Assembly (NCBI RefSeq): GCF_006715725.1
Contig: NZ_VFNU01000001.1
Span: forward strand, 2,480,001-2,544,000
Length of the DNA stretch: 64,000 bases
Origin: Nocardioides sp. SLBN-35
GTDB taxonomy: Bacteria; Actinomycetota; Actinomycetes; Propionibacteriales; Nocardioidaceae
Direction of reading: 5' to 3'
The stretch's first letter is position 1, and the number at the start of each line of letters is the position of its first letter. A program made the translations under genes and the position numbers. The notes under the pieces were generated by a model that searched no databases, was not told where the DNA came from, and saw nothing but the letters and a program-made list of their open reading frames with translations. Positions 26,842 through 36,103 of this stretch are shown piece after piece.

Positions 26842-28092
26842 ATCACCACCGCCAACCCCGAGTCCACCAGACCGCGCATCCGCCTGGGGCCGCTGCTGCG
26901 TGCCCGGACCCGTCGGCCGGGCTGGCTGAGCGCCCTCAAGGAGGCGCTCGACCGGCCGCTGACGACGTACTACCTGCTGCTCGGCGCGACCGCGCTGCTG
27001 CTCGTGATCGGCCTGATCATGGTGCTGAGCGCCTCCAGCGTGCGGGCCTACCGCGAGACCGGCGACTCCTACACGATCGTGCGCCGCCAGGTGATGTGGG
27101 TGCTGATCGGCGTGCCGTGTGCGTTCGTCGCCTCACGGGTCTCCGAGCGCTGGGTGCGCCGGCTGTCCTATCCCGCCTTCGCCGTGTCGCTCGCGCTGCT
27201 GTTCGTGACCGCGTTCGCCGGCAAGGAGGTCAACGGCAACACGAACTGGCTGGTGCTGGGGCCGCTGCAGATCCAGCCCTCCGAGATCGCCAAGCTCTCG
27301 CTGATCATCTGGGCCAGCAACATCTACGCCAACAAGGAGCGCCGCCTCGGCAACCTGCACCAGATGCTCGTGCCGGTCGTGCCCGGCATGGCGTTGGCGA
27401 CCGGCCTGGTCGTGCTCGGCCGGGACCTCGGCACGGCCCTCATCTTCTTCGCGCTCCTCGTGGCGATGCTGTGGGTGGTCGGGGCACCGGGCCGGCTGTT
27501 CGGCATGGTCTTCGCCGTCGTCACCGTCGCCGCCCTCGGCCTGGCCGCCACCTCGCCCACCCGCCTGGCGCGGATCGCGAACTTCGCCGACCCGTTCAAG
27601 GACTACCACGGCACCGGCTGGCAACCGGCCCACGGCCTCTACGCCATGGCCAGCGGCGGCGTCCTCGGCGAGGGCATCGGCGCCAGCCAGCAGAAGTGGG
27701 GCCAGCTGCCGGAGGCCCACACCGACTTCATCTTCGCAGTGCTCGGCGAGGAGCTCGGCCTGGTCGGCACCCTGCTCGTCATCGGCCTGTTCCTGGTCCT
27801 CGCCTACGCCGGGGTCCGGGTCGCACGCGAGACCAAGCAGCCCTTCGTGCGCTACTGCACCTTCGGCATCGTGGTCTGGCTGCTGTGCCAGATGATCATC
27901 AACGTCGGCATGGTGCTCGCGCTGCTGCCGGTCATCGGCATCCCGCTGCCCCTCGTGTCCTACGGCGGCTCGAGCCTGCTGCCGACATTGAGCGCGCTCG
28001 GCCTGGTGATCGGGTTCGCCCGCCGCGAGCCGGCGGCCGCGCGGGCGCTCGCCCAGCGCCGCCGGGCCCGTTCGGCCGGTCTGAGTGCGTGA
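26842..28092 (+). CDS. ftsW: Septal peptidoglycan polymerase FtsW (start codon uncertain)
   Basis: SEDS-family glycosyltransferase of about 416 aa with ten membrane helices. Signatures are GKEVNGNTNWLVLGPLQIQPSEIAKL, the TDFIFAVLGEELG loop and the C-terminal GIPLPLVSYGGSSLL. It polymerises lipid II with its partner FtsI. Oddly, no ATG, GTG or TTG lies at a sensible place: GGGGGAG (26830-26836) precedes an ATC codon at 26842 at ideal spacing. The nearest canonical start upstream in frame is ATG 26740, which would overlap murD by 85 nt and add 34 Arg-rich residues. The coordinates assume ATC 26842. Confidence 0.9.
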   Translation: MTTANPESTRPRIRLGPLLRARTRRPGWLSALKEALDRPLTTYYLLLGATALLLVIGLIMVLSASSVRAYRETGDSYTIVRRQVMWVLIGVPCAFVASRVSERWVRRLSYPAFAVSLALLFVTAFAGKEVNGNTNWLVLGPLQIQPSEIAKLSLIIWASNIYANKERRLGNLHQMLVPVVPGMALATGLVVLGRDLGTALIFFALLVAMLWVVGAPGRLFGMVFAVVTVAALGLAATSPTRLARIANFADPFKDYHGTGWQPAHGLYAMASGGVLGEGIGASQQKWGQLPEAHTDFIFAVLGEELGLVGTLLVIGLFLVLAYAGVRVARETKQPFVRYCTFGIVVWLLCQMIINVGMVLALLPVIGIPLPLVSYGGSSLLPTLSALGLVIGFARREPAAARALAQRRRARSAGLSA

Positions 28093-28104
28093 CGGCTCGC
28101 GCGA

Positions 28105-28110
28105 TAGGTT
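28105..28110 (+). promoter_or_regulatory. -10 box of murG
   Basis: TAGGTT, 7-nt spacer, then GTG 28118. It predicts an internal promoter with a leaderless murG mRNA. Confidence 0.5.
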
Positions 28111-28117
28111 CTGCCGC

Positions 28118-29203
28118 GTGAGGATTCTTCTGGCCGGCGGGGGCACGGCGGGGCACACCTCTCCGCTGCTCGCGACCGCCGACGCCCTGCGCCGACTCGA
28201 CCCGGACGCCGAGATCACCTGTCTCGGCACCCCCCGGGGCCTGGAGAACAAGGTCGTGCCCGCGGCCGGCTACCCGCTGCGCCTGGTCCCGCCCGTCCCG
28301 CTCCCGCGCAGGCCCGGCAAGGACCTGGCCCTGGTGCCGTCCCGGCTGCGTGGCGCGGTCAAGGCCGCGCTCGAGGTGGTCGACGACGTGCGTCCCGACG
28401 TGATCGTCGGCTACGGCGGCTACGTGTCGATGCCGGCGTACGTCGCCGCGCGCCGGCGCAGGCTGCCCCTCGTCGTCCACGAGCAGAACGCACTGCCCGG
28501 CATCGCCAACAAGGTCGGCGCGCGGATCGCCGACCGGGTCGCGGTCAGCTTCCCCGACACCCCGCTCAAGGGCGGTGAGTACGTCGGCCTGCCGATCCGC
28601 CGGATGATCTCCACCCTCGACCGGCCCGCCCTGCGCGCGGAGGCCCGCGCCTTCTTCGGGCTCGACGCCGACCGGCCGACCCTCGTCGTCACCGGCGGCT
28701 CGCAGGGCGCGCGCCGGCTCAACCAGGCGGTCAGCGGCGCCGCCGCCGCCCTCGGCTCGGCCGGCGTCCAGGTGCTCCACGTGATCGGCCCCAACGGGGC
28801 GAGCGACCCGGGCTGGACCGAGCCGGTCCCCACCGGGGTCCCGTACGTCGTGCTGCCGTTCGTCGACCGGATGGACCTCGCGCTCGCCGCCGCCGACGTC
28901 ATGGTCTGCCGCTCCGGCGCCTCCAGCGTCGTCGAGGCGGCGGCGACCGGCGTACCCGCGATCTTCGTGCCACTACCGATCGGCAACGGCGAGCAGGCGC
29001 TCAACGCGCGCCCGGTCGTCGACGCCGGGGGAGCCGTTTTGGTGGACGACGCGTCCTTCACCGCCGACTACGTCGCCGACACGGTGCCCGCGCTGGCCAC
29101 CGACGCCGACCGGCTGGCCCGGATGGGCGCCGCGGCCGCCGACCTCGTCCCGCGCGACGCGGACGAGCGGTTGGCCCGGATCATCCAGGACGCGGCCCGG
29201 TGA
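28118..29203 (+). CDS. murG: Lipid II-forming GlcNAc transferase
   Basis: 361-aa GT-B glycosyltransferase transferring GlcNAc onto lipid I. N-terminal G-loop LLAGGGTAGHTSPLLA, the HEQNALPGIANKV segment, the second G-loop VTGGSQGARRLNQ (about 193) and the UDP-GlcNAc site CRSGASSVVEAAATGVPAIFVPLP (described at about 268-291) are all present. GTG 28118 follows a TAGGTT -10 box by 7 nt. murC starts inside its stop codon. Confidence 0.95.
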   Translation: MRILLAGGGTAGHTSPLLATADALRRLDPDAEITCLGTPRGLENKVVPAAGYPLRLVPPVPLPRRPGKDLALVPSRLRGAVKAALEVVDDVRPDVIVGYGGYVSMPAYVAARRRRLPLVVHEQNALPGIANKVGARIADRVAVSFPDTPLKGGEYVGLPIRRMISTLDRPALRAEARAFFGLDADRPTLVVTGGSQGARRLNQAVSGAAAALGSAGVQVLHVIGPNGASDPGWTEPVPTGVPYVVLPFVDRMDLALAAADVMVCRSGASSVVEAAATGVPAIFVPLPIGNGEQALNARPVVDAGGAVLVDDASFTADYVADTVPALATDADRLARMGAAAADLVPRDADERLARIIQDAAR

Positions 29204-30576
29204 AGATTCCCGTCCCCGAGGAGATCCTGCCGGTCGACCGGCTCGGTCACGTCCACCTCGTCGGCATCGGCGGCGCCGGGCTGTCCGGCATCGCCCGGCT
29301 GATGCACCAGGCCGGCGTGGTCGTCAGCGGCAGCGACGCCAACGACTCGGCCGTCGTGCAGGCCCTGCGCGCCGAGGGCATCACCGTCCACGTCGGCCAC
29401 GACGCGGCCCACCTCGACGGCGTCGACACGGTCGTCGCGACCACCGCCGCCCGCGAGGACAACCCCGAGATCGTCGCCGCCCGCGAGCGCGGCCTGCGGC
29501 TGTGGCCGCGCTCGGCGGGCCTGCAGTCCGTGCTGCTCGGCAAGGACGTCGTCGCGATCGCCGGCACCCACGGCAAGACCACGACCACGGCGATGACCGT
29601 GATGGCCCTGCGCGAGGCGGGCGTCGACCTCACCTTCGCGATCGGTGCCGAGGTCGAGGCGCTCGGCACCAACGCCGCCCTCGGCGGCGGCGAGGTCGCC
29701 GTGGTCGAGGCCGACGAGTCCGACGGCGCCTTCCTCGTCTACACCCCGCGCATCGGCGTGATCACCAACGTCGACGCCGACCACCTCGACCACTGGGGCA
29801 CCGAAGAGGCCTACGAGGCCGCCTTCGCCGCGTTCGCCTCCCGCGCGTCGGTGACCCTCACCGACCGCGCCGACCTCGCCACCCGCACCGTCGGCTTCGC
29901 CGACGACGCCCGGCTGCGCGGCCACGACCTCGTCATCGAGGGCGGCCGCACCCGGTTCCGGGTGACCAGCGACGGCGCGGACCTCGGCACCGTCGAGCTC
30001 GCCGTCCCCGGGCGCCACTACGCCCAGGACGCGCTGCTCGCGCTCGCCGTCGGCCTCGAGCTCGGCCTCGATCCCGCCGCCCTGGTCCGCGGGCTCGCGA
30101 GGCACCGCGGCGCCAAGCGCCGCATGGAGCCGGTCGGCTCGGCCGGGGGAGTGCGGGTCTACGACTCCTACGCGCACCACCCCAGCGAGATCCGCGGCGA
30201 CCTCGAGGCCGCCCGTTCCCTGGTCGGCGACGGCCGCCTCGTCGTCTGCTTCCAGCCCCACCTCGTCTCCCGCACCCGGATCTTCGGCGAGCAGATGGGC
30301 CGCGAGCTGGGCGCCGCCGACGAGGTCGTCGTGATGGACGTCTACGTCGCCCGCGAGGACCCCGACCCCGAGGTGACCGGTGCGCTGGTCGCGGGCGCGG
30401 TGCCCCTGGCCGCCGACCGGGTCCGATTCGTGCCCGACCGTGCTGGCGTCGTACCCACGCTGGTCGGGCTGGCCCGCCCCGGCGACCTGGTCCTCACCCT
30501 CGGCGCCGGGGACGTGACCACCCTGGCGCCGCAGGTCGCCGCCGCACTCGCGGAGGCGGGCGATGGCGAGGGGTAG
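29200..30576 (+). CDS. murC: UDP-N-acetylmuramate:L-alanine ligase
   Basis: 458-aa Mur ligase starting the stem peptide. N-terminal VHLVGIGGAGLSGIARLM, P-loop IAGTHGKTTTTAMTV (about 119-133), VEADESDGAFL, NVDADHLDHWG and the DSYAHHPSEIR segment identify MurC. GTG 29200 overlaps the murG stop, and the end overlaps ftsQ by 14 nt. This completes murE, F, D, G and C in one cluster; ddl and murA/B are not in the window. Confidence 0.95.
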   Translation: MKIPVPEEILPVDRLGHVHLVGIGGAGLSGIARLMHQAGVVVSGSDANDSAVVQALRAEGITVHVGHDAAHLDGVDTVVATTAAREDNPEIVAARERGLRLWPRSAGLQSVLLGKDVVAIAGTHGKTTTTAMTVMALREAGVDLTFAIGAEVEALGTNAALGGGEVAVVEADESDGAFLVYTPRIGVITNVDADHLDHWGTEEAYEAAFAAFASRASVTLTDRADLATRTVGFADDARLRGHDLVIEGGRTRFRVTSDGADLGTVELAVPGRHYAQDALLALAVGLELGLDPAALVRGLARHRGAKRRMEPVGSAGGVRVYDSYAHHPSEIRGDLEAARSLVGDGRLVVCFQPHLVSRTRIFGEQMGRELGAADEVVVMDVYVAREDPDPEVTGALVAGAVPLAADRVRFVPDRAGVVPTLVGLARPGDLVLTLGAGDVTTLAPQVAAALAEAGDGEG

Positions 30577-31306
30577 GGGCACGGGGCCGAGCCCGCAGGA
30601 CCGGATGCGCCGCGCCTTCGCCCGGCGCCAGCGCGCCCGCCGCTGGCTGACCTGGCGCTACGTCCTGGCCGTCGTGCTGCTCGTGGGCGGACTCTGCTTC
30701 GGCATCTACGCGATCTACTTCTCGTCGTGGCTGCGCGCCGAGGCCGTGCAGGTGGTCGGCAACGCCCAGCTGTCCGAGAAGCAGGTGCTCGCGACCGCCG
30801 ACGTCCCCCTCGGCGGGCCGTTGGCGAGTGTCGACGTGCACGCGATCGAGGTACGGCTGAAGTCCCTGGCGACGGTCAAGTCGGTCGACGTCTCGCGCAC
30901 CTGGCCCCACGACGTACGGATAGAGATCGTCGAGCGCACCCCCGTCGCCGTCCTCGACCGCGGCGACCGGCTCACCAACCTCGACGCCTCGGGCGTCGCC
31001 TTCGGCCGGCTCGCGAAGGCCCCCGACGGCCTGCCCCGGGTCAAGATCGGCCCGGGCGCCGACGGGGACGCCCTCGCCGAAGGGGCAGCCGTGGTCGTGG
31101 CCCTCGACCCGGCGATCACCGAGCTGGTCGACTTCGTCGAGGTCCGCAGCGTCGACGAGATCGACCTGCACCTGCGCGACGGGCGCCTGGTGCGCTGGGG
31201 GAGCTCGGACCAGGCCGAGGACAAGGCCGCGGTGCTCCTCGAGCTGCTCAACCGCAAGGCCCAGGTGTACGACGTCTCCGTCCCCGGCGCGCCGACCACC
31301 AGCTGA
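30563..31306 (+). CDS. ftsQ: Cell-division protein FtsQ
   Basis: 247-aa bitopic membrane protein: basic cytoplasmic N-terminus, one membrane helix (about residues 32-53), a POTRA domain beginning RAEAVQVVGNAQLSEKQVL (about 57) and an FtsQ/DivIB beta domain (IEIVERTPVAVLDRGDRL and onward). It scaffolds the FtsQLB complex at the septum. ATG 30563 lies inside the end of murC. The gene precedes ftsZ directly, without ftsA, as is normal in actinobacteria. Confidence 0.93.
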   Translation: MARGRGTGPSPQDRMRRAFARRQRARRWLTWRYVLAVVLLVGGLCFGIYAIYFSSWLRAEAVQVVGNAQLSEKQVLATADVPLGGPLASVDVHAIEVRLKSLATVKSVDVSRTWPHDVRIEIVERTPVAVLDRGDRLTNLDASGVAFGRLAKAPDGLPRVKIGPGADGDALAEGAAVVVALDPAITELVDFVEVRSVDEIDLHLRDGRLVRWGSSDQAEDKAAVLLELLNRKAQVYDVSVPGAPTTS

Positions 31307-31383
31307 CGGCGAAACCTGTCGGCCCACGGCGTGTCTGCGCCATCGCGCCCGGCGCCGTCCCTACTGTCGTGACCACGACGAGG

Positions 31384-31414
31384 TTGACATAACTATAACC
31401 CTCAGGCTGAGGGT
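31384..31414 (+). promoter_or_regulatory. ftsZ promoter region with a perfect palindrome
   Basis: The 228-bp ftsQ-ftsZ gap holds TTGACA (31384-31389), TATAAC (31394-31399) and the perfect palindrome ACCCTCAG-G-CTGAGGGT (31398-31414). TTGACA and TATAAC are too close to be one promoter; either could pair with elements not clearly seen. A palindrome over the promoter suggests a dedicated regulator. MerR-type FtsR controls ftsZ in Corynebacterium, so it is a candidate, but the site was not matched to a published motif. The ribosome-binding site is GGAGAGG before GTG 31535. Confidence 0.5.
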
Positions 31415-31534
31415 AAGGGTTGTGGCGACACGCCGGCTGGCCACCCAATCGAAATGAGGGGGAAGCGGTCCGGCCGCCGACGTCGGTGAACGGACACATA
31501 CAACTCATCGCAACACCGGAGAGGTGGAGCCGCA

Positions 31535-32722
31535 GTGGCAGCAGCACAGAACTACCTGGCCATCATCAAGGTCGTCGGGATCGGCGGGGGTGGCGTCAAC
31601 GCCGTCAACCGGATGATCGAGGTCGGCCTCAAGGGCGTCGAGTTCATCGCGATCAACACCGACGCGCAGGCGCTGCTGATGAGCGACGCCGACGTGAAGC
31701 TCGACATCGGGCGCGAGCTGACCCGCGGCCTCGGCGCGGGCGCGAACCCCGACGTGGGCGGCAAAGCCGCCGAGGACCACGCGGAGGAGATCGAGGAGGT
31801 GCTCAAGGGCGCCGACATGGTCTTCGTGACCGCGGGCGAGGGCGGTGGCACCGGCACCGGTGGCGCGCCGGTCGTCGCCCGGATCGCTCGCTCGCTCGGT
31901 GCGCTGACCATCGGTGTGGTGACCCGTCCGTTCACCTTCGAAGGCGCCCGCCGCAAGAAGTCCGCCGACGAGGGCATCGAGCGTCTCCGCGAGGAGGTCG
32001 ACACCCTCATCGTCATCCCGAACGACCGGCTGCTGCAGATCTCGGACCGCAACGTGTCGATGCTCGACGCGTTCAAGCAGGCCGACCAGGTGCTGCTGCA
32101 GGGTGTCTCGGGCATCACGGACCTGATCACGACCCCCGGCCTGATCAACGTCGACTTCGCCGACGTCAAGGCGGTCATGAGCAACGCCGGCTCCGCGCTG
32201 ATGGGCATCGGCTCGGCCCGCGGCGAGGACCGCGCGCTCGCCGCCGCCGAGATGGCGATCAGCAGCCCGCTGCTCGAGGCCTCGATCGACGGCGCCCACG
32301 GTGTCCTGCTCTCGATCGCCGGTGGCTCCGACCTCGGCATCTTCGAGATCAACGAGGCCGCGGCGATGGTGGCCGACGCGGTGCACGCCGACGCCAACAT
32401 CATCTTCGGCACGATCATCGACGACGCCCTCGGCGACGAGGTCCGGGTGACGGTGATCGCCGCCGGCTTCGACGGCGGCCTGCCCAAGCGTCGCGATGAG
32501 ACCGCCGTACGCCGCCCGGCACAGCAGGCGCCGGCCACCCCGGCCCCCGCGCGCACGGCGCCCGCCCAGCCCGCCCAGCAGGCCCAGCCCGCCCAGCAGG
32601 CCCAGCCCCGCGAGGCGCCCGCGACGCCCGCCGAGCCGCAGCCGGTCGGTGCCCGCACCAACCCGGCCCCGATGCAGTTCGACGACGGCGACGACCTGGA
32701 CGTCCCCGACTTCCTCAAGTGA
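31535..32722 (+). CDS. ftsZ: Cell-division GTPase FtsZ
   Basis: 395-aa tubulin homologue forming the Z ring. GTPase core: [16 protein letters not shown] near the N-terminus, the tubulin signature [13 protein letters not shown] (about 103-115) and the synergy-loop region [20 protein letters not shown] (about 200). After a Pro/Ala/Gln-rich linker with repeated PAQQAQ units comes the conserved C-terminal peptide [10 protein letters not shown], the docking site for SepF and FtsW-type partners. The GTG at 31535 follows a strong GGAGAGGTGGAG. Confidence 0.97.
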   Translation: MAAAQNYLAIIKVVGIGGGGVNAVNRMIEVGLKGVEFIAINTDAQALLMSDADVKLDIGRELTRGLGAGANPDVGGKAAEDHAEEIEEVLKGADMVFVTAGEGGGTGTGGAPVVARIARSLGALTIGVVTRPFTFEGARRKKSADEGIERLREEVDTLIVIPNDRLLQISDRNVSMLDAFKQADQVLLQGVSGITDLITTPGLINVDFADVKAVMSNAGSALMGIGSARGEDRALAAAEMAISSPLLEASIDGAHGVLLSIAGGSDLGIFEINEAAAMVADAVHADANIIFGTIIDDALGDEVRVTVIAAGFDGGLPKRRDETAVRRPAQQAPATPAPARTAPAQPAQQAQPAQQAQPREAPATPAEPQPVGARTNPAPMQFDDGDDLDVPDFLK

Positions 32723-32749
32723 ATCTCGACAGGCTCGATCACCGGCCAT

Positions 32750-33439
32750 ATGTATGCCTTCCGTGAGTCCGTGTACTTCGACCCGGCCCCCGCTGACGCG
32801 GGCCGGGTCGAGGTCGCGTTCACCGACGCGTCCCTCGACGTCCGCGAGGGAGACGGGCTCGCGGGCACGCTCACCGCGTTGCGGGAGGAGGCCGGCGTCC
32901 CGTTCGCGCGGCTGCACCAGGTCCACGGCGACGTCGTCGTCACCGTCGACGGTGCGTCCGACTCCGTCCCGACCGGCGACGGCCAGGTCACCGCGCGACG
33001 CGGGCTCGGCCTGATGGTCCGCGTCGCCGACTGCGTCCCGGTCGTCCTCGCGGACCCGGTCGACGCCGTCGTCGGCGTCGCCCATGCGGGCCGTCGCGGC
33101 GTCCAGCTCGATGTCGTCACCCGGACCGTCGAGAGGATGCGCGAGCTCGGCGCCCGCGACGTCCGCGCCTGGATCGGCCCCCACGTCTGCGGCCGCTGCT
33201 ACGAGGTGCCCGCCGACCTGCGCGACGAGGTCGCGGCCGCCGTGCCGGCGACGTACGCCGAGACGAGCTGGGGCACGCCCGCGCTCGACCTCGGCGCCGG
33301 CGTCGCCGCGCAGCTCGCCGCCGCCGGCGTGCCGTCGAGCGTCGTCCCGGGCTGCACGCTCGAGGACACCGCCTTCCACTCCTACCGACGCGACGGCGAG
33401 AGCGCCGGTCGCTTCGCCGGGCTGGTGTGGCTCGCATGA
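32750..33439 (+). CDS. pgeF: PgeF/YlmD-family protein (peptidoglycan editing factor, LACC1-like)
   Basis: 229-aa multicopper-oxidase-like fold protein (DUF152). Active-site words are HQVHGDVVV (about 58), VADCVPVVLAD (about 92) and AHAGRRG (about 110), giving the His/Cys/His zinc set, with the late PGCTLEDTAFHSYRRD motif. Relatives are purine nucleoside phosphorylase/deaminases or peptidoglycan-editing factors. It sits between ftsZ and yggS as in many Gram-positives, and its stop overlaps yggS. Confidence 0.88.
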   Translation: MYAFRESVYFDPAPADAGRVEVAFTDASLDVREGDGLAGTLTALREEAGVPFARLHQVHGDVVVTVDGASDSVPTGDGQVTARRGLGLMVRVADCVPVVLADPVDAVVGVAHAGRRGVQLDVVTRTVERMRELGARDVRAWIGPHVCGRCYEVPADLRDEVAAAVPATYAETSWGTPALDLGAGVAAQLAAAGVPSSVVPGCTLEDTAFHSYRRDGESAGRFAGLVWLA

Positions 33440-34134
33440 CCCGCGCCGAGGAGCTGCGCGCCAACCTGGCTGCCGTCCGCGACCGGATCGCGTGCGCCGC
33501 GGCCGACGCGGGCCGCCCGGCCGACGACGTCGCACTCGTCGTGGTCACCAAGTACTTCCCCGCCTCCGACGTCCGGCTGCTCGCCGGGCTCGGCGTGACC
33601 GACGTGGGGGAGAACCGGCACCAGGAGGCGGAGGCCAAGGCCGCCGAGTGCGCCGACCTCGGCCTGCACTGGCACTTCATCGGTGGCCTGCAGTCCAACA
33701 AGGCGGCCGCCGTCGCCCGCTACGCCGACGTCGTCGAGTCGGTGGACCGCACCTCCCTGGTCCCGCGGCTGGCCCGCGGTGCCGCCGACGCCGGCCGCGT
33801 CGTCGACGTGCTGCTCCAGGTCAGCCTGGACCCGCCCGGCCGCGACCACCGCGCCGGCGCCGACCCCGCGACGCTGGCGCCGCTCGCCGACGAGGTCGCC
33901 CGCACCCCCGAGCTGCGGTTGCGGGGCCTGATGGCCGTCGCGCCGCTCGACGACGACCCCGCGCTGGCCTTCGCCCGGCTGGCCGGGATCCGCGCCGACT
34001 TCCTCGCCCGCCACCCCGACGCGACGGTCCTGTCGGCCGGGATGAGCGGCGACCTGGAGGCGGCGATCACGGTCGGCGCGACACACGTACGCATTGGCTC
34101 CGCGGTCCTCGGAACGAGGCCTGCGGTCCAGTAA
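33436..34134 (+). CDS. YggS-family PLP homeostasis protein
   Basis: 232-aa PLP-binding TIM-barrel protein (fold type III, single domain). The PLP lysine is in [12 protein letters not shown] (about 36), followed by [22 protein letters not shown] and the C-terminal [27 protein letters not shown] (about residues 197-223). The family buffers and delivers pyridoxal phosphate. ATG 33436 overlaps the pgeF stop; GTG 33427 is an alternative. Conserved neighbour of sepF. Confidence 0.92.
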   Translation: MTRAEELRANLAAVRDRIACAAADAGRPADDVALVVVTKYFPASDVRLLAGLGVTDVGENRHQEAEAKAAECADLGLHWHFIGGLQSNKAAAVARYADVVESVDRTSLVPRLARGAADAGRVVDVLLQVSLDPPGRDHRAGADPATLAPLADEVARTPELRLRGLMAVAPLDDDPALAFARLAGIRADFLARHPDATVLSAGMSGDLEAAITVGATHVRIGSAVLGTRPAVQ

Positions 34135-34137
34135 TGT
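34132..34137 (+). promoter_or_regulatory. Possible -10 box of sepF
   Basis: TAATGT at the end of yggS would give sepF a leader of about 49 nt containing its GGAGG ribosome-binding site. Confidence 0.35.
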
Positions 34138-34192
34138 CCACAACACCACCAGTCGTTCCCAGTCGGGGACGCGGATCACGGAGGCAACAGTC

Positions 34193-34726
34193 ATGAGCGG
34201 TGCGATGCGCAGGATCGGTGAGTACCTCGGCCTGCTGGAGGACACCGGCTATGACGAGGCTGGTTACGACGACTATGGCGACGAGGCGACCGACAGGACC
34301 CGCGGTCGCGAGACCCGCGAGCCGCGCCAGGAGCGCCCCGTCCGCGCCGTACCGTCCAACGTCTCGGGCAGCACCCCCGGCAGCGTGGCCGACCTCGACG
34401 AGCGTCGCCGCCCCGTCGCAGTCGCGCCGCAGCCGGTCGTCGCGGAGCTGTCCCGGATCACGACCCTGCACCCGACCACCTACAACGAGGCGCGCTCGAT
34501 CGGCGAGGAGTACCGCGAGGGCACCCCGGTGATCATGAACCTCACCGAGATGGACGACGCCGACGCCAAGCGCCTGGTCGACTTCGCCGCCGGCCTGATC
34601 TTCGCGACCCGCGGCAGCATCGAGCGGGTGACCAACAAGGTGTTCCTGCTCTCGCCGCCGAACGTCACCGTCGCGGCCGAGGACAAGCAGGCGATCGCGG
34701 CCGACGGCTTCTTCAACCAGAGCTGA
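34193..34726 (+). CDS. sepF: Cell-division protein SepF
   Basis: 177-aa protein. The N-terminal amphipathic membrane-binding helix ([14 protein letters not shown]) is followed by an acidic/Tyr-rich linker and a C-terminal SepF core ([53 protein letters not shown]). It tethers FtsZ to the membrane and replaces FtsA in actinobacteria, which fits the absence of ftsA here. ATG 34193 follows GGAGG. Confidence 0.95.
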   Translation: MSGAMRRIGEYLGLLEDTGYDEAGYDDYGDEATDRTRGRETREPRQERPVRAVPSNVSGSTPGSVADLDERRRPVAVAPQPVVAELSRITTLHPTTYNEARSIGEEYREGTPVIMNLTEMDDADAKRLVDFAAGLIFATRGSIERVTNKVFLLSPPNVTVAAEDKQAIAADGFFNQS

Positions 34727-34873
34727 GTTGGATGGCGCGAGCGCGTCGTTCCTTCGTCGTTCCTTCGTCGCGCCGCGCTGCCGCGCACGCGGTCGAGTCC
34801 CGTAGGTGGTGACCTGCGCGAGCGTGTCGCTCGGTCTCCGGTGGGTGCGAGCGGGGCGCTCATGAGTGGGCGA
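34727..34873. other. Intergenic tract with a short tandem repeat between sepF and yggT
   Basis: No gene is seen. It contains TCGTTCCTTCG twice in tandem (34748-34770) followed by alternating GCGC words, and ends in the TAGGTT -10 box of yggT. Nothing else was recognised. Confidence 0.5.
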
Positions 34874-34879
34874 TAGGTT
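34874..34879 (+). promoter_or_regulatory. -10 box of yggT
   Basis: TAGGTT, 6-nt spacer, then GTG 34886: leaderless geometry. Confidence 0.5.
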
Positions 34880-34885
34880 GATGCC

Positions 34886-35179
34886 GTGACGATCGTCGGC
34901 TGGATCATCGAGGGCGTGCTGTTCGCCTTCATCGCGTTCCTGTGGGTGCGCTTCATCACCGACTGGGTGCAGGTGTTCGCACGGGCCTGGGAGCCCCGCG
35001 GTCCGGTCCTGGTGTTCCTGGAGCTGGCCTACACCGTCACCGACCCGCCGATCAACGGGCTGCGCCGCGTGATCAAGCCGATCCGGATCGGCAACTTCGC
35101 CCTCGACATCAGCTTCATCCTCGTCATGATCCTGGCCTACGTGCTGCTGTCGGTGAACCGTTCCACCCTTCTGCTCTGA
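34886..35179 (+). CDS. YggT-family membrane protein
   Basis: 97-aa protein with two membrane helices (about residues 3-23 and 70-92) linked by a cytoplasmic loop with the family motif TDPPINGLRRVIKPIRIGNFALDISF. YggT proteins lie between sepF and divIVA in many Gram-positive genomes and are linked to envelope or osmotic functions that remain poorly defined. The GTG start directly follows a -10 box, so the mRNA is likely leaderless. Confidence 0.88.
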   Translation: MTIVGWIIEGVLFAFIAFLWVRFITDWVQVFARAWEPRGPVLVFLELAYTVTDPPINGLRRVIKPIRIGNFALDISFILVMILAYVLLSVNRSTLLL

Positions 35180-35234
35180 TACTGCTGTGACGCCAGTGGC
35201 GGGCCGCGGATGCCGCCTTCACCCGCGCAGGCGC

Positions 35235-35240
35235 TATGGT
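35235..35240 (+). promoter_or_regulatory. Possible -10 box of divIVA
   Basis: TATGGT about 48 nt before ATG 35288; a GATACT at 35261-35266 is an alternative. No -35 was resolved. Confidence 0.35.
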
Positions 35241-35287
35241 TCGTGAAGACATACCGTCGAGATACTTATTGAAGATTGGTGAGGTCC

Positions 35288-36070
35288 ATGCCCCTGACGC
35301 CAGAGGACGTGAGCAACAAGCGCTTTACGCCGGTTCGGCTGCGCGAGGGCTACGACATGGGCGAGGTCGACCAGTTCCTGGACGAGGTCGAGGCTGAGCT
35401 CGCTCGGCTGACCCAGGAGAACGACGACCTCCGCGCGAAGCTCGCGGCCGCGCAGGCCGGGTCGTCGTCCGCGTCCTTCGACGCTCCGACCCAGCTGGCG
35501 CCGGTGCCCGAGATCCTGCCCGAGCCCCCGGCTCCCGCTCCCGTCGTGGCCCCTGCTCCGGTCGAGCCCGTCGTCGCGGCCCCCGTCGCCGCCCCCGCCG
35601 CCGGTGGCGTCGAGACGATCCGGGTCGAGACCGTGCCGGAGGCGTCCAACGCCGCCGCGCGTCTCCTCGAGATCGCCACGCGCAACGCCGACGAGCTCGT
35701 CGAGGACGCGAAGAACGAGGCCGACAAGATCGTCGGCGAGGCCCGGACCAAGTCCGACCGGCTCGCCTCCGAGGCGAAGGTCAAGGCCGACCGCCTCGAG
35801 TCCGACGCCCGCACCCGCGCCGAGATGCTCGACGCCGAGACCGCCGAGCGCCGCACCCAGCTCTTCGGCGACCTCGAGAAGGAGCGCGACAAGCTCTCGG
35901 CCGAGGTCGAGACGCTGCGCTCGTTCGAGCGTGAGTACCGCTCGCGCCTCAAGAGCTACTTCACCCAGCAGCTCGAGTCGCTGCAGACGCCGGGCGACAC
36001 CCTGGCGCCGGTCGAGGAGACCCCCGCACCCAAGCGGCTGCGCTCCATCCTCGGCGAGGAAGAGGCCTGA
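35288..36070 (+). CDS. divIVA: DivIVA/Wag31-like polar scaffold protein
   Basis: 260-aa coiled-coil protein. The N-terminal DivIVA domain has PLTPEDVSNKRFTPVRLREGYDMGEVDQFLDEVE (described, residues 2-35), then a coiled coil, a Pro/Ala/Val-rich spacer (about 75-115) and a long second coiled coil (about 120-225) rich in Glu/Lys/Arg/Ala. It marks negatively curved poles and directs apical wall growth in actinobacteria. GTGAGG precedes ATG 35288. A strong terminator follows. Confidence 0.94.
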   Translation: MPLTPEDVSNKRFTPVRLREGYDMGEVDQFLDEVEAELARLTQENDDLRAKLAAAQAGSSSASFDAPTQLAPVPEILPEPPAPAPVVAPAPVEPVVAAPVAAPAAGGVETIRVETVPEASNAAARLLEIATRNADELVEDAKNEADKIVGEARTKSDRLASEAKVKADRLESDARTRAEMLDAETAERRTQLFGDLEKERDKLSAEVETLRSFEREYRSRLKSYFTQQLESLQTPGDTLAPVEETPAPKRLRSILGEEEA

Positions 36071-36103
36071 GCCACCCGGCTCGCCCTCCGCACAGCTCGA
36101 CCG

